In this document: in pieces, positions 1-9,427 of the stretch
Layout: the number at the start of each line of letters is the position of its first letter
How positions within the stretch are numbered: position 1 is the stretch's first letter
Source: Petroclostridium sp. X23
GTDB taxonomy: Bacteria; Bacillota; Clostridia; SK-Y3
Assembly: GCF_030013905.1 (NCBI RefSeq)
Contig: NZ_CP124862.1
Location: 434,001 to 498,000, forward strand
Length of the DNA stretch: 64,000 bases
Direction of reading: 5' to 3'
Made by a program: the position numbers and the translations under genes
Notes under the pieces: generated by a model
Told to the model about the DNA's origin: nothing
Seen by the model: the letters and a program-made list of their open reading frames with translations, nothing else
The model's database searches: none

Positions 1-210
1 ATCACCCTCCGGGGTAATAAAAACCTGAGTCTTATGTTTCAGCCTTCTAAATGATTTTGAGTGAATAATTCTATCTCTATCCCTTTGGTAATCGGTTCGT
101 ATCTCGCATTTTTTCTCTTCACGGGATCTCCCCCTGCTTTTTGAGCATAATTGAGCAAATGAAGACAATACCTCTTGTTCCAATCGTTCAGTTTGTTCTC
201 TAATATTCAT
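1..210 (-). CDS. dgt: dNTP triphosphohydrolase Dgt, N-terminal part (runs off left edge)
   Basis: Seventy codons are visible, starting at ATG 210 about 7 nt after an AAGGTG ribosome site; the frame is open to the window edge. The residues [16 protein letters not shown] followed by [10 protein letters not shown] are the N-terminal signature of bacterial Dgt enzymes, HD-superfamily proteins that hydrolyse dNTPs to nucleoside and tripolyphosphate. The catalytic HD motifs would lie beyond the edge and cannot be checked. It lies downstream of ppdK on the same strand, separated by a terminator-like hairpin. In many Clostridia dgt follows ppdK and precedes dnaG-rpoD; that neighbourhood is family knowledge and is not visible here. 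Confidence 0.88.
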   Translation of the reverse strand, partial: MNIREQTERLEQEVLSSFAQLCSKSRGRSREEKKCEIRTDYQRDRDRIIHSKSFRRLKHKTQVFITPEGD

Positions 211-326
211 CACGCATCACCTTTTGTTTGACTCAAGCTAATAAAAAAGTCTTATAATATATATACTACAAATATGCAATATTTCCTTCTTTTTATAACA
301 CTTTTTTAAAATTATCTTTTTCATAG

Positions 327-359
327 AAAAAAGACCTGACATCACGTCAAGTCTTTTTT
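327..359. terminator. Bidirectional terminator after ppdK
   Basis: A hairpin pairs AAAGACCTGAC with GTCAAGTCTTT around a short ATCAC loop, with A- and T-runs on both sides. It lies 12 bp past the ppdK stop codon and should end the ppdK transcript before dgt. Confidence 0.8.
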
Positions 360-370
360 GCTTTTATTGA

Positions 371-3022
371 TTATTTTTGTCCTAAATCTTTAGTACCTTT
401 TAATTCATTTACTCTTGCCTGTGCAGCAGCCAATCTTGCGATCGGTACTCTGAATGGTGAACAGGATACATAGTTTAATCCTGCATGGTGGCAAAACTCA
501 ACGGAAGATGGGTCTCCGCCGTGCTCACCGCAGATTCCTAACTTGATGTCAGGTCTTGTCTGCTTACCAAGCTTAACTGCCATTTCTACCAACTTGCCAA
601 CACCTGTTTGGTCAAGTCTTGCAAATGGATCAGATTCGAAAATCTTCTTGTCATAGTAATCGTTTAAGAATTTACCGGCATCATCTCTGGAGAATCCAAA
701 TGTCATTTGAGTCAAGTCATTTGTTCCGAAGGAGAAGAATTCAGCTTCTTTGGCAATTTCATCAGCTGTTACAGCGGCTCTAGGTACTTCAATCATTGTA
801 CCAACCATATACTTAAGATCTACGCCTGCTTCTTTGATGATCGCATCAGCAGTCTTAACAACAACATCTTTAACATATTTTAATTCTTTTATTTCTCCTA
901 CAAGAGGAATCATAATTTCCGGAATAACACTCATGCCATCTTTATTAACATTGATAGCTGCTTCAATGATTGCTCTAGCCTGCATTTCAGCAATTTCAGG
1001 ATAAGTCACTGCAAGACGGCAGCCTCTGTGTCCTAACATCGGGTTGAATTCCTGCAAGCTGTCAACAGTTTCTTTGAGTTCTTCGAAAGAAAGTCCCATT
1101 TCTTTTGCCAGTGAAGCAATATCTTCATCAGCATGAGGTAAGAATTCATGCAGTGGAGGATCCAATAGTCTGATGGTTACCGGATGTCCTTTCATTGCCT
1201 TGAATATTCCTTCAAAGTCTCCTCTTTGCATCGGAAGAAGCTTAGTAAGTGCTTTTCTTCTTTGTTCTTCTGTTTTTGCAACAATCATTTCACGTACAGC
1301 CGGGATTCTATCTTCTTCAAAGAACATATGCTCTGTACGGCAAAGACCGATCCCTTCAGCACCAAAGCTCATAGCTTGTTCCGCATCTCTTGGTGTATCC
1401 GCATTTGTTCTAACTTTTAATGTTCTGATTTCATCAGCCCAAATCATGAAAGTATTGAAGTCGTCTGTCAGTTGTGCTTCTTGAGTAGTTACAGCTTCAC
1501 CGTAAACATTACCGGTACTTCCGTCAAGAGAGATATAGTCTCCTTCATTGAATCTTGTACCGTCTTTCGTAACAAAGAATTTTTCTTCTTCGTTGATTTT
1601 CATCTCTCCGCATCCGGCTACACAGCAAGTCCCCATACCTCTTGCAACAACCGCAGCATGTGATGTCATACCGCCTCTGGCAGTCAGGATACCTTGAGCT
1701 ACTGCCATACCTTCGATATCTTCAGGTGATGTTTCCATTCTAACAAGAATTACATTATTTCCAGCTTTACCGGCAGCAACCGAATCTTCTGCAGTAAAAT
1801 ATACTTTACCGGCAGCAGCCCCAGGAGAAGCAGGAAGACCTTTTGCGATTACCTTAGCAGCTTTCAAAGCTTTTGGTTCAAAGGTTGGGTGTAATAATGC
1901 ATCCAACTGCTTTGGATCAACCTTTAGTACAGCTTCTTCTTTTGTAATCATACCTTCACTTACAAGGTCAACTGCAATTTTCAATGCAGCAGCAGCAGTT
2001 CTCTTACCGTTTCTGGTCTGAAGCATATATAGTTTACCTTTTTCAATAGTAAACTCCATATCCTGCATATCTCTATAGTGGTTTTCAAGATTTTCAGCAA
2101 TTTCAACAAATTGATTATAAACTTCAGGCATAATATCTTCCAACTGAGAAATTGACTGAGGAGTTCTGATACCTGCAACAACGTCTTCACCTTGTGCATT
2201 CATTAAGAATTCACCGTACAGTTTCTTTTCACCGGTAGATGGATTTCTTGTAAACGCAACACCGGTACCGGAATCGTTACCCATGTTACCAAATACCATT
2301 GCCTGTACATTAACGGCTGTACCCCAATCGCTTGGAATATCATTCATTCTTCTATATACGATCGCTCTGGGATTATCCCATGAACGGAAAACTGCTTTGA
2401 TTGATTCGATCATCTGCTGTTTAGGCTCCTGTGGGAAGTCAAAGCCTTTTTCATCTTTAAACAGCTTCTTATATCTTACAACCAATTCTTTTAAATCGTT
2501 GGCATCCAGTTCAGTGTCCAACTGAACACCTTTTTCTTCTTTCATAGCGTCGATTAATTTTTCGAATTTTGGTTTTGAAACTTCCATTACAACGTCAGAG
2601 AACATCTGAATGAATCTTCTGTAGCTGTCATATGCAAATCTTTCATTGTCGGTAAGTTTCGCAAGACCTTCTACCACTTCATCATTCAAACCAAGATTAA
2701 GGATTGTATCCATCATACCAGGCATGGAAGCTCTAGCACCGGATCTGACAGATACCAAAAATGGATTATTTACATCACCGAATTTCTTTCCAACGATTTT
2801 TTCAGTTTCAGCTAATTTTTCTTCAATTTGTGAAAGAATGTCATCAGCAATTACTTTTCCATCTTCGTAATATCTTGTACAAGCTTCAGTACTAACGGTG
2901 AAGCCCTGTGGTACCGGGAATCCAAGCTTAGTCATTTCTGCAAGGTTGGCACCTTTACCACCTAATAAATTTTTCATGCTTGCGTCACCTTCGCTAAAAA
3001 GGTAAACATACTTTTGACTCAT
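371..3022 (-). CDS. ppdK: Pyruvate, phosphate dikinase
   Basis: The 883-residue product has the normal length for PPDK, which interconverts pyruvate + ATP + Pi and PEP + AMP + PPi in the cytoplasm. In anaerobes it often serves glycolysis in the ATP-yielding direction. Three regions are visible: an N-terminal ATP-grasp region starting with GGKGANLAEMTKLGFPVPQG, the swivelling phosphohistidine domain with GGMTSHAAVVARGMG (the catalytic His is near residue 455), and the C-terminal PEP/pyruvate barrel with GTNDLTQMTFGFSRDD and the catalytic Cys in GICGEHGGDP. The start ATG follows a GGAGG-type site. It is monocistronic as far as can be seen, with a hairpin directly behind it. No regulatory kinase/phosphatase gene (DUF299) is adjacent. 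Confidence 0.98.
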   Translation of the reverse strand: MSQKYVYLFSEGDASMKNLLGGKGANLAEMTKLGFPVPQGFTVSTEACTRYYEDGKVIADDILSQIEEKLAETEKIVGKKFGDVNNPFLVSVRSGARASMPGMMDTILNLGLNDEVVEGLAKLTDNERFAYDSYRRFIQMFSDVVMEVSKPKFEKLIDAMKEEKGVQLDTELDANDLKELVVRYKKLFKDEKGFDFPQEPKQQMIESIKAVFRSWDNPRAIVYRRMNDIPSDWGTAVNVQAMVFGNMGNDSGTGVAFTRNPSTGEKKLYGEFLMNAQGEDVVAGIRTPQSISQLEDIMPEVYNQFVEIAENLENHYRDMQDMEFTIEKGKLYMLQTRNGKRTAAAALKIAVDLVSEGMITKEEAVLKVDPKQLDALLHPTFEPKALKAAKVIAKGLPASPGAAAGKVYFTAEDSVAAGKAGNNVILVRMETSPEDIEGMAVAQGILTARGGMTSHAAVVARGMGTCCVAGCGEMKINEEEKFFVTKDGTRFNEGDYISLDGSTGNVYGEAVTTQEAQLTDDFNTFMIWADEIRTLKVRTNADTPRDAEQAMSFGAEGIGLCRTEHMFFEEDRIPAVREMIVAKTEEQRRKALTKLLPMQRGDFEGIFKAMKGHPVTIRLLDPPLHEFLPHADEDIASLAKEMGLSFEELKETVDSLQEFNPMLGHRGCRLAVTYPEIAEMQARAIIEAAINVNKDGMSVIPEIMIPLVGEIKELKYVKDVVVKTADAIIKEAGVDLKYMVGTMIEVPRAAVTADEIAKEAEFFSFGTNDLTQMTFGFSRDDAGKFLNDYYDKKIFESDPFARLDQTGVGKLVEMAVKLGKQTRPDIKLGICGEHGGDPSSVEFCHHAGLNYVSCSPFRVPIARLAAAQARVNELKGTKDLGQK

Positions 3023-3188
3023 GAATTCTACCTCCTATGTGCTATATATATATATTGTATGTAAGTTGTTAAAACAACCTATTACCACATTGCGGCTATT
3101 ATTATATCACAAAATATATCTTTTTCATCATATTTTTTACTATTTTATTAAAAAATTTTCCCATATGTCCGGTTATTTAAACATACTA

Positions 3189-3962
3189 TCATATAAATGG
3201 ATACAATTCACCTGCATTAGCCATATTTTTAAGGAATTTTAACGAGCGAAACTCTTTTCCAATATGCGTCAATATAAAATCTTGCGTAATCGCATCAAGT
3301 TCCTCTTGGACTTTTTCAGACACTTCAAAAGAAAAGATTTTGTTCATCTCACTGTAAAGAATAAAGCGCATAGCATATAGAGCGCCTTCGCTGATGGTAA
3401 AGTTATTTCTGCTTTTCATACCAGCCATACATTTGAGACAAATCAATCCACCCACTGTACTGTTAAAATACATTTTTGATTCAGGTGAACCACAATTTGT
3501 ACAGGCGACCAGATTAGGTGCGTACCCTATGATACTCATTAATCTCAGTTCAAAAATAATCTTTAATAATTTTGGCTTTTTATCGGATACAGAAAGCATA
3601 TGCAAGGTATTTAGCAATAGTTTTAATAACTGGCTTCCTCCATAGTTTTCTTCTATCACTTCAGAAGTAAGCTCAACAAAATAAGTCGCATAACTTAGCT
3701 TTTCTATGCTATTTCTAATATTATAAAAGCTTTCAACCACTTCTGCTTGACTGACCCTATAAATCTCTTTACCTTTATACAAGACAAAATCACCATAGCA
3801 TAAAAACTGACAGGCCGCAATCAGCCTGCTTTTAGGTCTTCTGGCACCTTGCGCGGATGCTTGGATTTTTCCGTTTTTCGGCGTAAATAATGTTATAATT
3901 TTATCAGCCTCGCCAACTCCTATTTCCTTTATTACTAACGCTTGTGTTTTTATTAAAGCCAT
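3189..3962 (-). CDS. recO: DNA repair protein RecO
   Basis: The 257-residue product matches RecO in length and layout: an N-terminal OB-fold (MALIKTQALVIKEIGVGEADKIITLF, quoted in two parts of the family pattern ALVIKEIGVGEADK) and a helical C-terminal part holding a zinc-binding set CTNCG ... CLKC around residues 155-180. RecO works with RecR and RecF to load RecA on SSB-coated single-stranded DNA. It is the last gene of the conserved era-yqzL-recO string, transcribed leftward. A terminator lies between it and yqzL's upstream neighbour, so a separate or read-through transcript is possible. Confidence 0.95.
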   Translation of the reverse strand: MALIKTQALVIKEIGVGEADKIITLFTPKNGKIQASAQGARRPKSRLIAACQFLCYGDFVLYKGKEIYRVSQAEVVESFYNIRNSIEKLSYATYFVELTSEVIEENYGGSQLLKLLLNTLHMLSVSDKKPKLLKIIFELRLMSIIGYAPNLVACTNCGSPESKMYFNSTVGGLICLKCMAGMKSRNNFTISEGALYAMRFILYSEMNKIFSFEVSEKVQEELDAITQDFILTHIGKEFRSLKFLKNMANAGELYPFI

Positions 3963-3994
3963 TCCTATCCGTCCTCACTGGTATATATCATAAC

Positions 3995-4090
3995 TCGGAA
4001 CGGCACAGGGGCCGTTCCCTACATAAAATATCAAAGTCCATTCATATATGATTTACAATTCGTAGGGAACGCCCCCCGTGGCGTTCCGTT
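3995..4090. repeat. GC-rich palindromic repeat between recO and yqzL
   Basis: Two arms, GGAACGGCACAGGGGCCGTT and its near-complement around GGGAACGCCCCCCGTGGCG, flank about 45 bp. Both arms are themselves GC-rich inverted repeats in otherwise AT-rich DNA. The architecture resembles the other palindromes at 5955, 26028 and 38055, although the sequence differs. It may be a REP- or MITE-like element; no open reading frame is present. Confidence 0.6.
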
Positions 4091-4131
4091 GACTTGCAAT
4101 ATCCAATTATTTAATTTAACTTATTATAGAT

Positions 4132-4157
4132 AAAAAAACAGGACATAAAACGTCCTG
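4132..4157 (-). terminator. Terminator after yqzL
   Basis: Read leftward, CAGGAC-GTTTTAT-GTCCTG is followed by seven T residues. It starts 6 bp past the yqzL stop codon. Confidence 0.8.
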
Positions 4158-4162
4158 ATTCT

Positions 4163-4318
4163 TTATATACTTCTCATAACATCATCACCATTAGATTCTT
4201 CCATAGGGTTGATATTTATTCCTTCTCTTGCACCTAATTTCTCAATTTCCTTATAAGAAAGATAAGCATCGATATTACCGGTTTTTTCAAAAGTATTCCA
4301 CATAAATGATTGTAACAT
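4163..4318 (-). CDS. yqzL: YqzL-family small protein between era and recO
   Basis: This 51-codon gene is shorter than usual gene-finding limits. It starts at ATG 4318, 10 nt after AGGGGGA. The product begins MLQSFMWNTFEKTGNIDAYL and ends in GDDVMRSI. The WNTFEKTGNIDAYL block is typical of the YqzL family, and the position between era and recO is conserved in Bacilli and Clostridia. Function is unknown in the family. A strong terminator directly follows, so recO may need its own promoter. Confidence 0.85.
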   Translation of the reverse strand: MLQSFMWNTFEKTGNIDAYLSYKEIEKLGAREGININPMEESNGDDVMRSI

Positions 4319-4444
4319 TTTCTCTAAGTCCCCCTCATATCGTGAAATTATGTAATATTAGGGTATCCTTAAAAAGATTCTAATATACAAGCAATAAATA
4401 GGATTCTTGGGTCGAGATGGCGCTTCAGTATAAATATAGTTTTT

Positions 4445-5338
4445 TTATTGATATCCGAAATTTTTAATGAAAAAGTCTTTATTTCTCCAATCTTTCTTTA
4501 CCTTCACCCATACTTCCAAAAATACCTTCGAACCGAGGAATTTCTCAATATCGGCTCTAGCCAAACTTCCGATTCTTTTTAACGTAACACCTTTATTCCC
4601 TATTATTATACCTTTATGTGAATCTTTTTCGCAATATATATTCGCTGTGATCTCAATAATATCCTTGTTCTGATTATCTTTCATAGAAAGAACCTCAACC
4701 GCAACACCATGAGGCACCTCTTTTTGCAGCAGCTGGAGTACTTTCTCACGTATGATTTCCGCCACTATCTGCCTTTCAGGCTGGTCGGTAATCATATCTT
4801 CAGGAAAATATTGAGGACCTTCAGGTAAAATCTTTTTTATGTCATCCAAAATCATCGTTGTTCCATCGTTATTAAGTGCGGAAATAGGAATCATGGAATG
4901 AAAATCAAATACCTTTCCATACTCCTCAATTAAGGGCAATATCATATCCTTTTTCACCAGGTCAACTTTATTGATCACTAGTATGACAGGCGTGTTGGTA
5001 CCTTTCAACTCTTCTATAATTTTTAATTCTCCTTGTCCGATATTTTTATCGGCTTCTACCACAAATAAGATCGTATCTACTTCATTCAATGTATCTCTGG
5101 CGGCTTTCACCATAAACTCACCAAGCTTATTCTTCGGTTTATGAATCCCGGGCGTATCCATAAATACAATTTGGTATTCTTCAGTAGATAAAATCGCAAG
5201 GACTTTATTCCTTGTTGTCTGTGGTTTATTAGACATAATGGCTATTTTCTCACCTATCATATTATTTAATAAGGTGGACTTCCCCACATTAGGTCTTCCG
5301 ATAATCGAAACAAATCCCGATTTAAATTCTTTTGTCAT
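4445..5338 (-). CDS. era: GTPase Era
   Basis: The 297-residue product has the complete Era layout: an N-terminal GTPase domain with G1 GRPNVGKST, G3 DTPGI and G4 NKVD, then a C-terminal KH RNA-binding domain containing IIGNKGVTLKRIG. Era binds the 3' end of 16S rRNA and helps mature the 30S subunit. It sits in the usual cdd-era-yqzL-recO order. The start ATG follows AAAGGAGC. About 120 bp of repeat-rich DNA separate it from cdd. Confidence 0.98.
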   Translation of the reverse strand: MTKEFKSGFVSIIGRPNVGKSTLLNNMIGEKIAIMSNKPQTTRNKVLAILSTEEYQIVFMDTPGIHKPKNKLGEFMVKAARDTLNEVDTILFVVEADKNIGQGELKIIEELKGTNTPVILVINKVDLVKKDMILPLIEEYGKVFDFHSMIPISALNNDGTTMILDDIKKILPEGPQYFPEDMITDQPERQIVAEIIREKVLQLLQKEVPHGVAVEVLSMKDNQNKDIIEITANIYCEKDSHKGIIIGNKGVTLKRIGSLARADIEKFLGSKVFLEVWVKVKKDWRNKDFFIKNFGYQ

Positions 5339-5394
5339 TCGTCATAAGCTCCTTTAATCATTCAATGTTCACTTTTAATTATATACTATTCTTT

Positions 5395-5469
5395 TCATTG
5401 TCCATTGTACACTGTACATTGTCCATTATTAATTATTCACTATTCACTATTCATTATTAATTATTCACT
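5395..5469. repeat. Low-complexity repeat abutting the cdd stop codon
   Basis: Read leftward from the cdd end, the DNA is a run of 7-bp units of the type TAGTGAA / TAATGAA / TAATTAA, then GGACAATG-like units. The last codons of cdd (Val-Ser-Glu-stop) already lie in the repeat pattern. Related tracts end at 13440, 41684 and 58191, each beginning at or within a few bases of a stop codon. Confidence 0.7.
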
Positions 5470-5862
5470 GACATTCAGGTTTTCTTTATAAAACGCGTGC
5501 GGCAGCAATTCACTTAATGAAAATTTCTTAACATTCCCCTTATGGTCTCCTAAAACCACTTGAATATCCGGTGCGAATTCAGAAATAACTTGTCTGCAAA
5601 TGCCGCAGGGAAAAGTAAGTCCCTCATTGTCTCCCTGAACCGCAATCGCATCAAACTCCTTTTCACCCTCTGAGATTGCTTTATATATAGCTGTTCTTTC
5701 TGCACAGCATGTGGCCCCATATGTTGCATTTTCAATATTGCATCCGGTAAATATCTTACCGCTTTTAGTGAGCAAGGCTGCACCCACTCTGAATTTTGAA
5801 TAAGGAGAATATGAGTTTTGTCTTGCTTCGGAAGCTAATTCCAATAATTTTTTTTCGTCCAT
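5461..5862 (-). CDS. cdd: Cytidine deaminase
   Basis: The product is a 133-residue homotetramer-type cytidine deaminase, which deaminates cytidine and deoxycytidine in pyrimidine salvage. The zinc and catalytic motifs are visible as CNIENATYGATCCAERTA and PCGICRQV. I chose ATG 5862 rather than the GTG 12 nt upstream because the AAAGGAG site overlaps the GTG and is correctly spaced for the ATG. It lies between dgkA and era as in many Firmicutes. The final residues NVSE run into the low-complexity repeat that follows the gene. Confidence 0.96.
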   Translation of the reverse strand: MDEKKLLELASEARQNSYSPYSKFRVGAALLTKSGKIFTGCNIENATYGATCCAERTAIYKAISEGEKEFDAIAVQGDNEGLTFPCGICRQVISEFAPDIQVVLGDHKGNVKKFSLSELLPHAFYKENLNVSE

Positions 5863-5954
5863 TAACGATATCACTCCTTTGATTATACAAACGTCATTTT
5901 TATATATAAATAACCAAGTTACATATTTTTAATTCTTAATTTAGTTATTATGTT

Positions 5955-6030
5955 GTAGGGGCAGGCCTCGTGTCTGCCCTCCAAAACACACAATATCTCT
6001 ATCAAAGGCGGACACAAGGCCTGCCCCTAT
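5955..6030. repeat. GC-rich palindromic repeat between dgkA and cdd
   Basis: GTAGGGGCAGGCCTCGTGTC at the left pairs with GGACACAAGGCCTGCCCCTA at the right around a 36-bp AT-rich centre. It belongs with the palindromes at 26028 and 38055 by arm design (GTAGGGGC ends), though the core differs. Confidence 0.65.
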
Positions 6031-6061
6031 CTTATTCTCATTAACAGTACCAAAATCGACA

Positions 6062-6769
6062 TTACATATTTGCCAAGCTAAATAGCAACAATGTAGTGGC
6101 CATGCCTAGCAATGCACCAAGTGTAACCTGCAGCACACTATGAATTCTTCCCTCAACCCTGCTTTGTGCAACCATAAAACTCAACAGCAGCGACATCGTA
6201 ATAATGACCGGGCTTTTGGTAATAAAACTTATCGCAGTGGTAATAGAAAAAGCAATTGCCGCATGGCCGCTGACGACCCCTCCATGTAATGGCAACCCTT
6301 TGCCATAAAGCGCTTTTACTAAAAAAATCAATATGAGTACAATGATTAATGAAATAAACGCAATATGCACAGGCGTTTCTCTTACTCTTTCGAACAGATT
6401 CATTAAAGTGTGAATAACCCGAGGTTTACTGAAAAACAATATATACGCTACTACCAGTGCATTCACAGAAGCAATTAAAACCGCACCGGCGGCTACGTCT
6501 TTAGCTATTTTTGCCAAAGGGTGGTAAGTGTCTACAATCATGTCCACAACCTTTTCTATGGCCGTATTGATCAGTTCGGCGATAAATACAACAACGATGG
6601 TAAAAACCAGGATCAATAATTCTAATCTCGTAAAGTCATAAAAAAGACTGAGGAGTAACGCACCTAAAGCTGCTGCGCAGTGGATTTTCAAATTCCTCTG
6701 CGTTTTGATACCATATATTATTCCGCTAATTGCATAATTAAAGCTGTTAAATATATTTCTGCCGCCCAT
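6062..6769 (-). CDS. dgkA: Diacylglycerol/undecaprenol kinase fused to a PAP2 phosphatase domain
   Basis: The first ~120 residues are a DgkA-type membrane kinase with ELINTAIEKVVDMIVD as the active-site helix; Firmicute members phosphorylate undecaprenol. The remaining ~115 residues carry a PAP2-like phosphatase core (GKGLPLHGGVVSGHAA and VAQSRVEGRIHSVLQV). Several hydrophobic membrane segments are present. The protein could therefore both make and hydrolyse lipid phosphates, or handle undecaprenyl pyrophosphate and undecaprenol together; this is inference. I chose ATG 6769 (MGGRN) after GGGGG; the upstream TTG at 6784 is less likely. It follows ybeY by about 18 bp in the conserved cluster. 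Confidence 0.9.
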   Translation of the reverse strand: MGGRNIFNSFNYAISGIIYGIKTQRNLKIHCAAALGALLLSLFYDFTRLELLILVFTIVVVFIAELINTAIEKVVDMIVDTYHPLAKIAKDVAAGAVLIASVNALVVAYILFFSKPRVIHTLMNLFERVRETPVHIAFISLIIVLILIFLVKALYGKGLPLHGGVVSGHAAIAFSITTAISFITKSPVIITMSLLLSFMVAQSRVEGRIHSVLQVTLGALLGMATTLLLFSLANM

Positions 6770-6787
6770 TTCATGCCCCCGCAACCA

Positions 6788-7291
6788 TTATCTCATCAAC
6801 CCCAAGTCATTTAGTACCTGCTCTTCCTTGGTGCGCATAACCTGTGCTTCGTTCTCTTCTTCATGGTCGTATCCAAGCAAATGAAACATGGAGTGCACCG
6901 TTAAAAAGCCCACTTCACGGGCAAAAGAATGTCCGTATTCTTCGGCCTGTGCCACAGCCGTTTCAAGTGATATAACGATGTCTCCCAACAGCAGCAGCTC
7001 ATCATCATGATTATAATCACCGATATTATATTCAGCGATTACATTGTGATTTTCGTCAAAATTCAACATCGGAAACGAAAGTACATCTGTCACCGTATCT
7101 TTTTGTCTGAATTCTTTATTGATTTCTTTGATCTGTTCATTATCTACAAGTGTTACACTAACTTCTACGTCCTTATCAAAAACTTCAAATTTAAGAACAG
7201 CCTTTACAGCCCCACAAATTAATGCTTCCAGCTCGCTGTCCAACTCAATATTTTGCTGATTATTTTCAATGATTATCTCTGCTTTGCTCAA
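6788..7291 (-). CDS. ybeY: Endoribonuclease YbeY (rRNA maturation factor)
   Basis: The 167-residue product contains the zinc motif HSMFHLLGYDH, with the third His of the H-x3-H-x5-H pattern, and the RQKDTVTDVLSFP block typical of YbeY. This metalloprotein takes part in 16S rRNA 3' maturation and ribosome quality control. No ATG lies near the N-terminus; the TTG at 7291 follows CAGGAG by 10 nt and gives the expected start, overlapping the pgpH end by 26 bp. That overlap suggests translational coupling with pgpH. Confidence 0.95.
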   Translation of the reverse strand: MSKAEIIIENNQQNIELDSELEALICGAVKAVLKFEVFDKDVEVSVTLVDNEQIKEINKEFRQKDTVTDVLSFPMLNFDENHNVIAEYNIGDYNHDDELLLLGDIVISLETAVAQAEEYGHSFAREVGFLTVHSMFHLLGYDHEEENEAQVMRTKEEQVLNDLGLMR

Positions 7292-9404
7292 AGTTTACCA
7301 ACTCCTGAGAAGTATTTTCCGACTCTACGATGACCATCTTATCATTCTTTACTTTTGCTTCGGGATATTCGATCCTTTCATGGAAGAAACCGCTTAATAC
7401 CCTTAAGAAAGCTTTTGCGATCGTATCAAGATCTTTTAAAGTTAGATCGCACATATCCAGTTGTCCGTCATCTAATTTGTCCTTTATTATTTTTCTAACC
7501 ATTCCTTCTATCTTTCCTTCTGTCCTCTCCGACATTGACCGCACAGCAGCTTCTATGCTATCTGCAAGCATAACAACCGCCGCTTCCTTTGTTTGCGGCT
7601 TGGGCCCTTCATATCTGAAGTCTTCCGGCTTTACTGTTTGGTTGGCATCTTCTTTTTTAGCTTTATGATAGAAGTATGCTACCATTGTCGTACCATGATG
7701 CTGCTTGATGATATCTCTTATGACCAACGGGACTTTATGTTCTTTCGCCATTTCCAAGCCGTCTTTAGTATGAGAGGTAATCACCAAAGTACTTAAATTG
7801 GGTGTCATTCTATCATGGGGATTATCATTAAATTGGTTTTCCTTGAAAAAGAACGGTCTTTTCAATTTCCCAATATCATGATAATAGGCACCCACTCTCG
7901 CTAAAAGCGCGTTTCCGCCTATTGCTTCGGCAGCAGACTCGGCGAGATTTCCTACCATAAGACTGTGATGATAGGTTCCCGGTGCTTCCAGCAGCAGCTT
8001 TTTTATCAATGGCTGATTAGGGTTAGATAGTTCCAATAGCTTCAAAGGTGTAATAATATTAAAAGTAGCTTCCCAAAATGGCAAAGTACCTATTGCAATG
8101 ATAATAGATAACAACCCATTTAAAACTCCGTTCAGTCCATCGGTAAGAGTGATTCTCAATTCATTTGTACCCAACAACCCAAAACTTATAATAAGCAGCG
8201 CATTTACTGCGCTTACGATGATGCCTGCTAATACAAGTTTGTTCCGCTGATAGGTTCTTGTAACGGTAAAAGCAGCACAAGTACCGGTCAGTAAAGATAT
8301 ATATATATAATTAGTATCACCTTTTATTAAGAGCCCTATCAGAATACTTAAAATGAAATTCACAAGTATGGCTAATTTGGTATCAAGCAATATCGCGATG
8401 AGCATTGCAGCGGCTGAAATCGGAATAAGATAGCTTGGAATTTGCTTAAAACTAAAAGGAACCACTAATATTAGAATAAATATTAATGCAAGAAGGATCA
8501 AACTGCTGCGATCATCCAGCAATTTGGGATTAAAATAATACAAATATCCTATGATTACCATAAACGAAATACTGACAATGACGACAATTCCGATGATATA
8601 TTTATAGTCTATCATCTTTTTTTGATGTTTTATAAGTCCAAGTTCATCAAGCATCTCTATATGTTCAAGCTTAACCCTTTCTCCTTTTCCGACAATCTTT
8701 TCCCCTTTTTTATATTGTTTTTCCTCTACACTGTTACGTGCTATTTCTATTGCTTCATCGGTTTTATGTTTATTAATAAATTTATTAGGTTCAATAACAT
8801 TTGCTATAATATTATATGACAAATCCCTAAGCTGCTGATTAACTTCCATTTTCTGCAACAGCTCTTTTGCAGAAGCAATGGCATCATTCACAGACTGCGT
8901 TGTTACTCCCTGGTCCATTACTTGACTATGAATATTTTGCAATATAATTTGCATTTGTGCAATTTCGCTGTCGCTCATTTGTATTAATGCAGAGAGATTT
9001 TCTTCACTTAGTTTAAACTCGGTTATTTCCTCTATCTTTTTTACTCTTGCATTAAAAGTGAGCCCGTCCATTCCCCTTACAAGATGTATATCCGACAAAA
9101 AATCATATATCTTTCCTTGAGAGTGCTTAGTAATGTCATCATCCAGTTCATAAAATGGTGTGATTTTACCCTCCGCTTCATCCCTTAATCGTTCAGTAGT
9201 AAGCTTGTCCACCATGTCTCTCGGTGCAAGAATATCCACCGGACTTGGTTCATCAACTTTCAAATCATATTTTTCCGGTGCTGCTCCACTGATCACAATA
9301 AATAATGTGATGCAAAAGCAAGCAAATAATATGAATATCTTGTGCAGTAGCTTTGAATCAAATATTTTAAAGTTTGTCTTTGGGTTTAGCTTCTTTAACT
9401 TCAC
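7266..9404 (-). CDS. pgpH: PgpH-type 7TM-HD cyclic-di-AMP phosphodiesterase (YqfF family)
   Basis: The 712-residue product has a membrane segment near residues 22-42, an extracellular 7TMR-HDED-like region up to about 265, a block of about seven membrane segments to about 470, and a cytoplasmic HD domain with AYYHDIGKLKRPFFF. PgpH proteins hydrolyse c-di-AMP, an essential signal for potassium and osmotic balance in Firmicutes. It starts at GTG 9404 after AGGGGG. It sits between phoH and ybeY exactly as in Bacillus and Listeria. Confidence 0.95.
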   Translation of the reverse strand: MKLKKLNPKTNFKIFDSKLLHKIFILFACFCITLFIVISGAAPEKYDLKVDEPSPVDILAPRDMVDKLTTERLRDEAEGKITPFYELDDDITKHSQGKIYDFLSDIHLVRGMDGLTFNARVKKIEEITEFKLSEENLSALIQMSDSEIAQMQIILQNIHSQVMDQGVTTQSVNDAIASAKELLQKMEVNQQLRDLSYNIIANVIEPNKFINKHKTDEAIEIARNSVEEKQYKKGEKIVGKGERVKLEHIEMLDELGLIKHQKKMIDYKYIIGIVVIVSISFMVIIGYLYYFNPKLLDDRSSLILLALIFILILVVPFSFKQIPSYLIPISAAAMLIAILLDTKLAILVNFILSILIGLLIKGDTNYIYISLLTGTCAAFTVTRTYQRNKLVLAGIIVSAVNALLIISFGLLGTNELRITLTDGLNGVLNGLLSIIIAIGTLPFWEATFNIITPLKLLELSNPNQPLIKKLLLEAPGTYHHSLMVGNLAESAAEAIGGNALLARVGAYYHDIGKLKRPFFFKENQFNDNPHDRMTPNLSTLVITSHTKDGLEMAKEHKVPLVIRDIIKQHHGTTMVAYFYHKAKKEDANQTVKPEDFRYEGPKPQTKEAAVVMLADSIEAAVRSMSERTEGKIEGMVRKIIKDKLDDGQLDMCDLTLKDLDTIAKAFLRVLSGFFHERIEYPEAKVKNDKMVIVESENTSQELVNFEQSRDNH

Positions 9405-9427
9405 AGCATTGACCCCCTATTCTTTTA

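Noticed and set aside
5395..5469. Possible CRISPR-like repeats (also at 41575 and 58160)
   Set aside because: Units are 7-8 bp, imperfect and without spacers of constant length; no cas genes are present.
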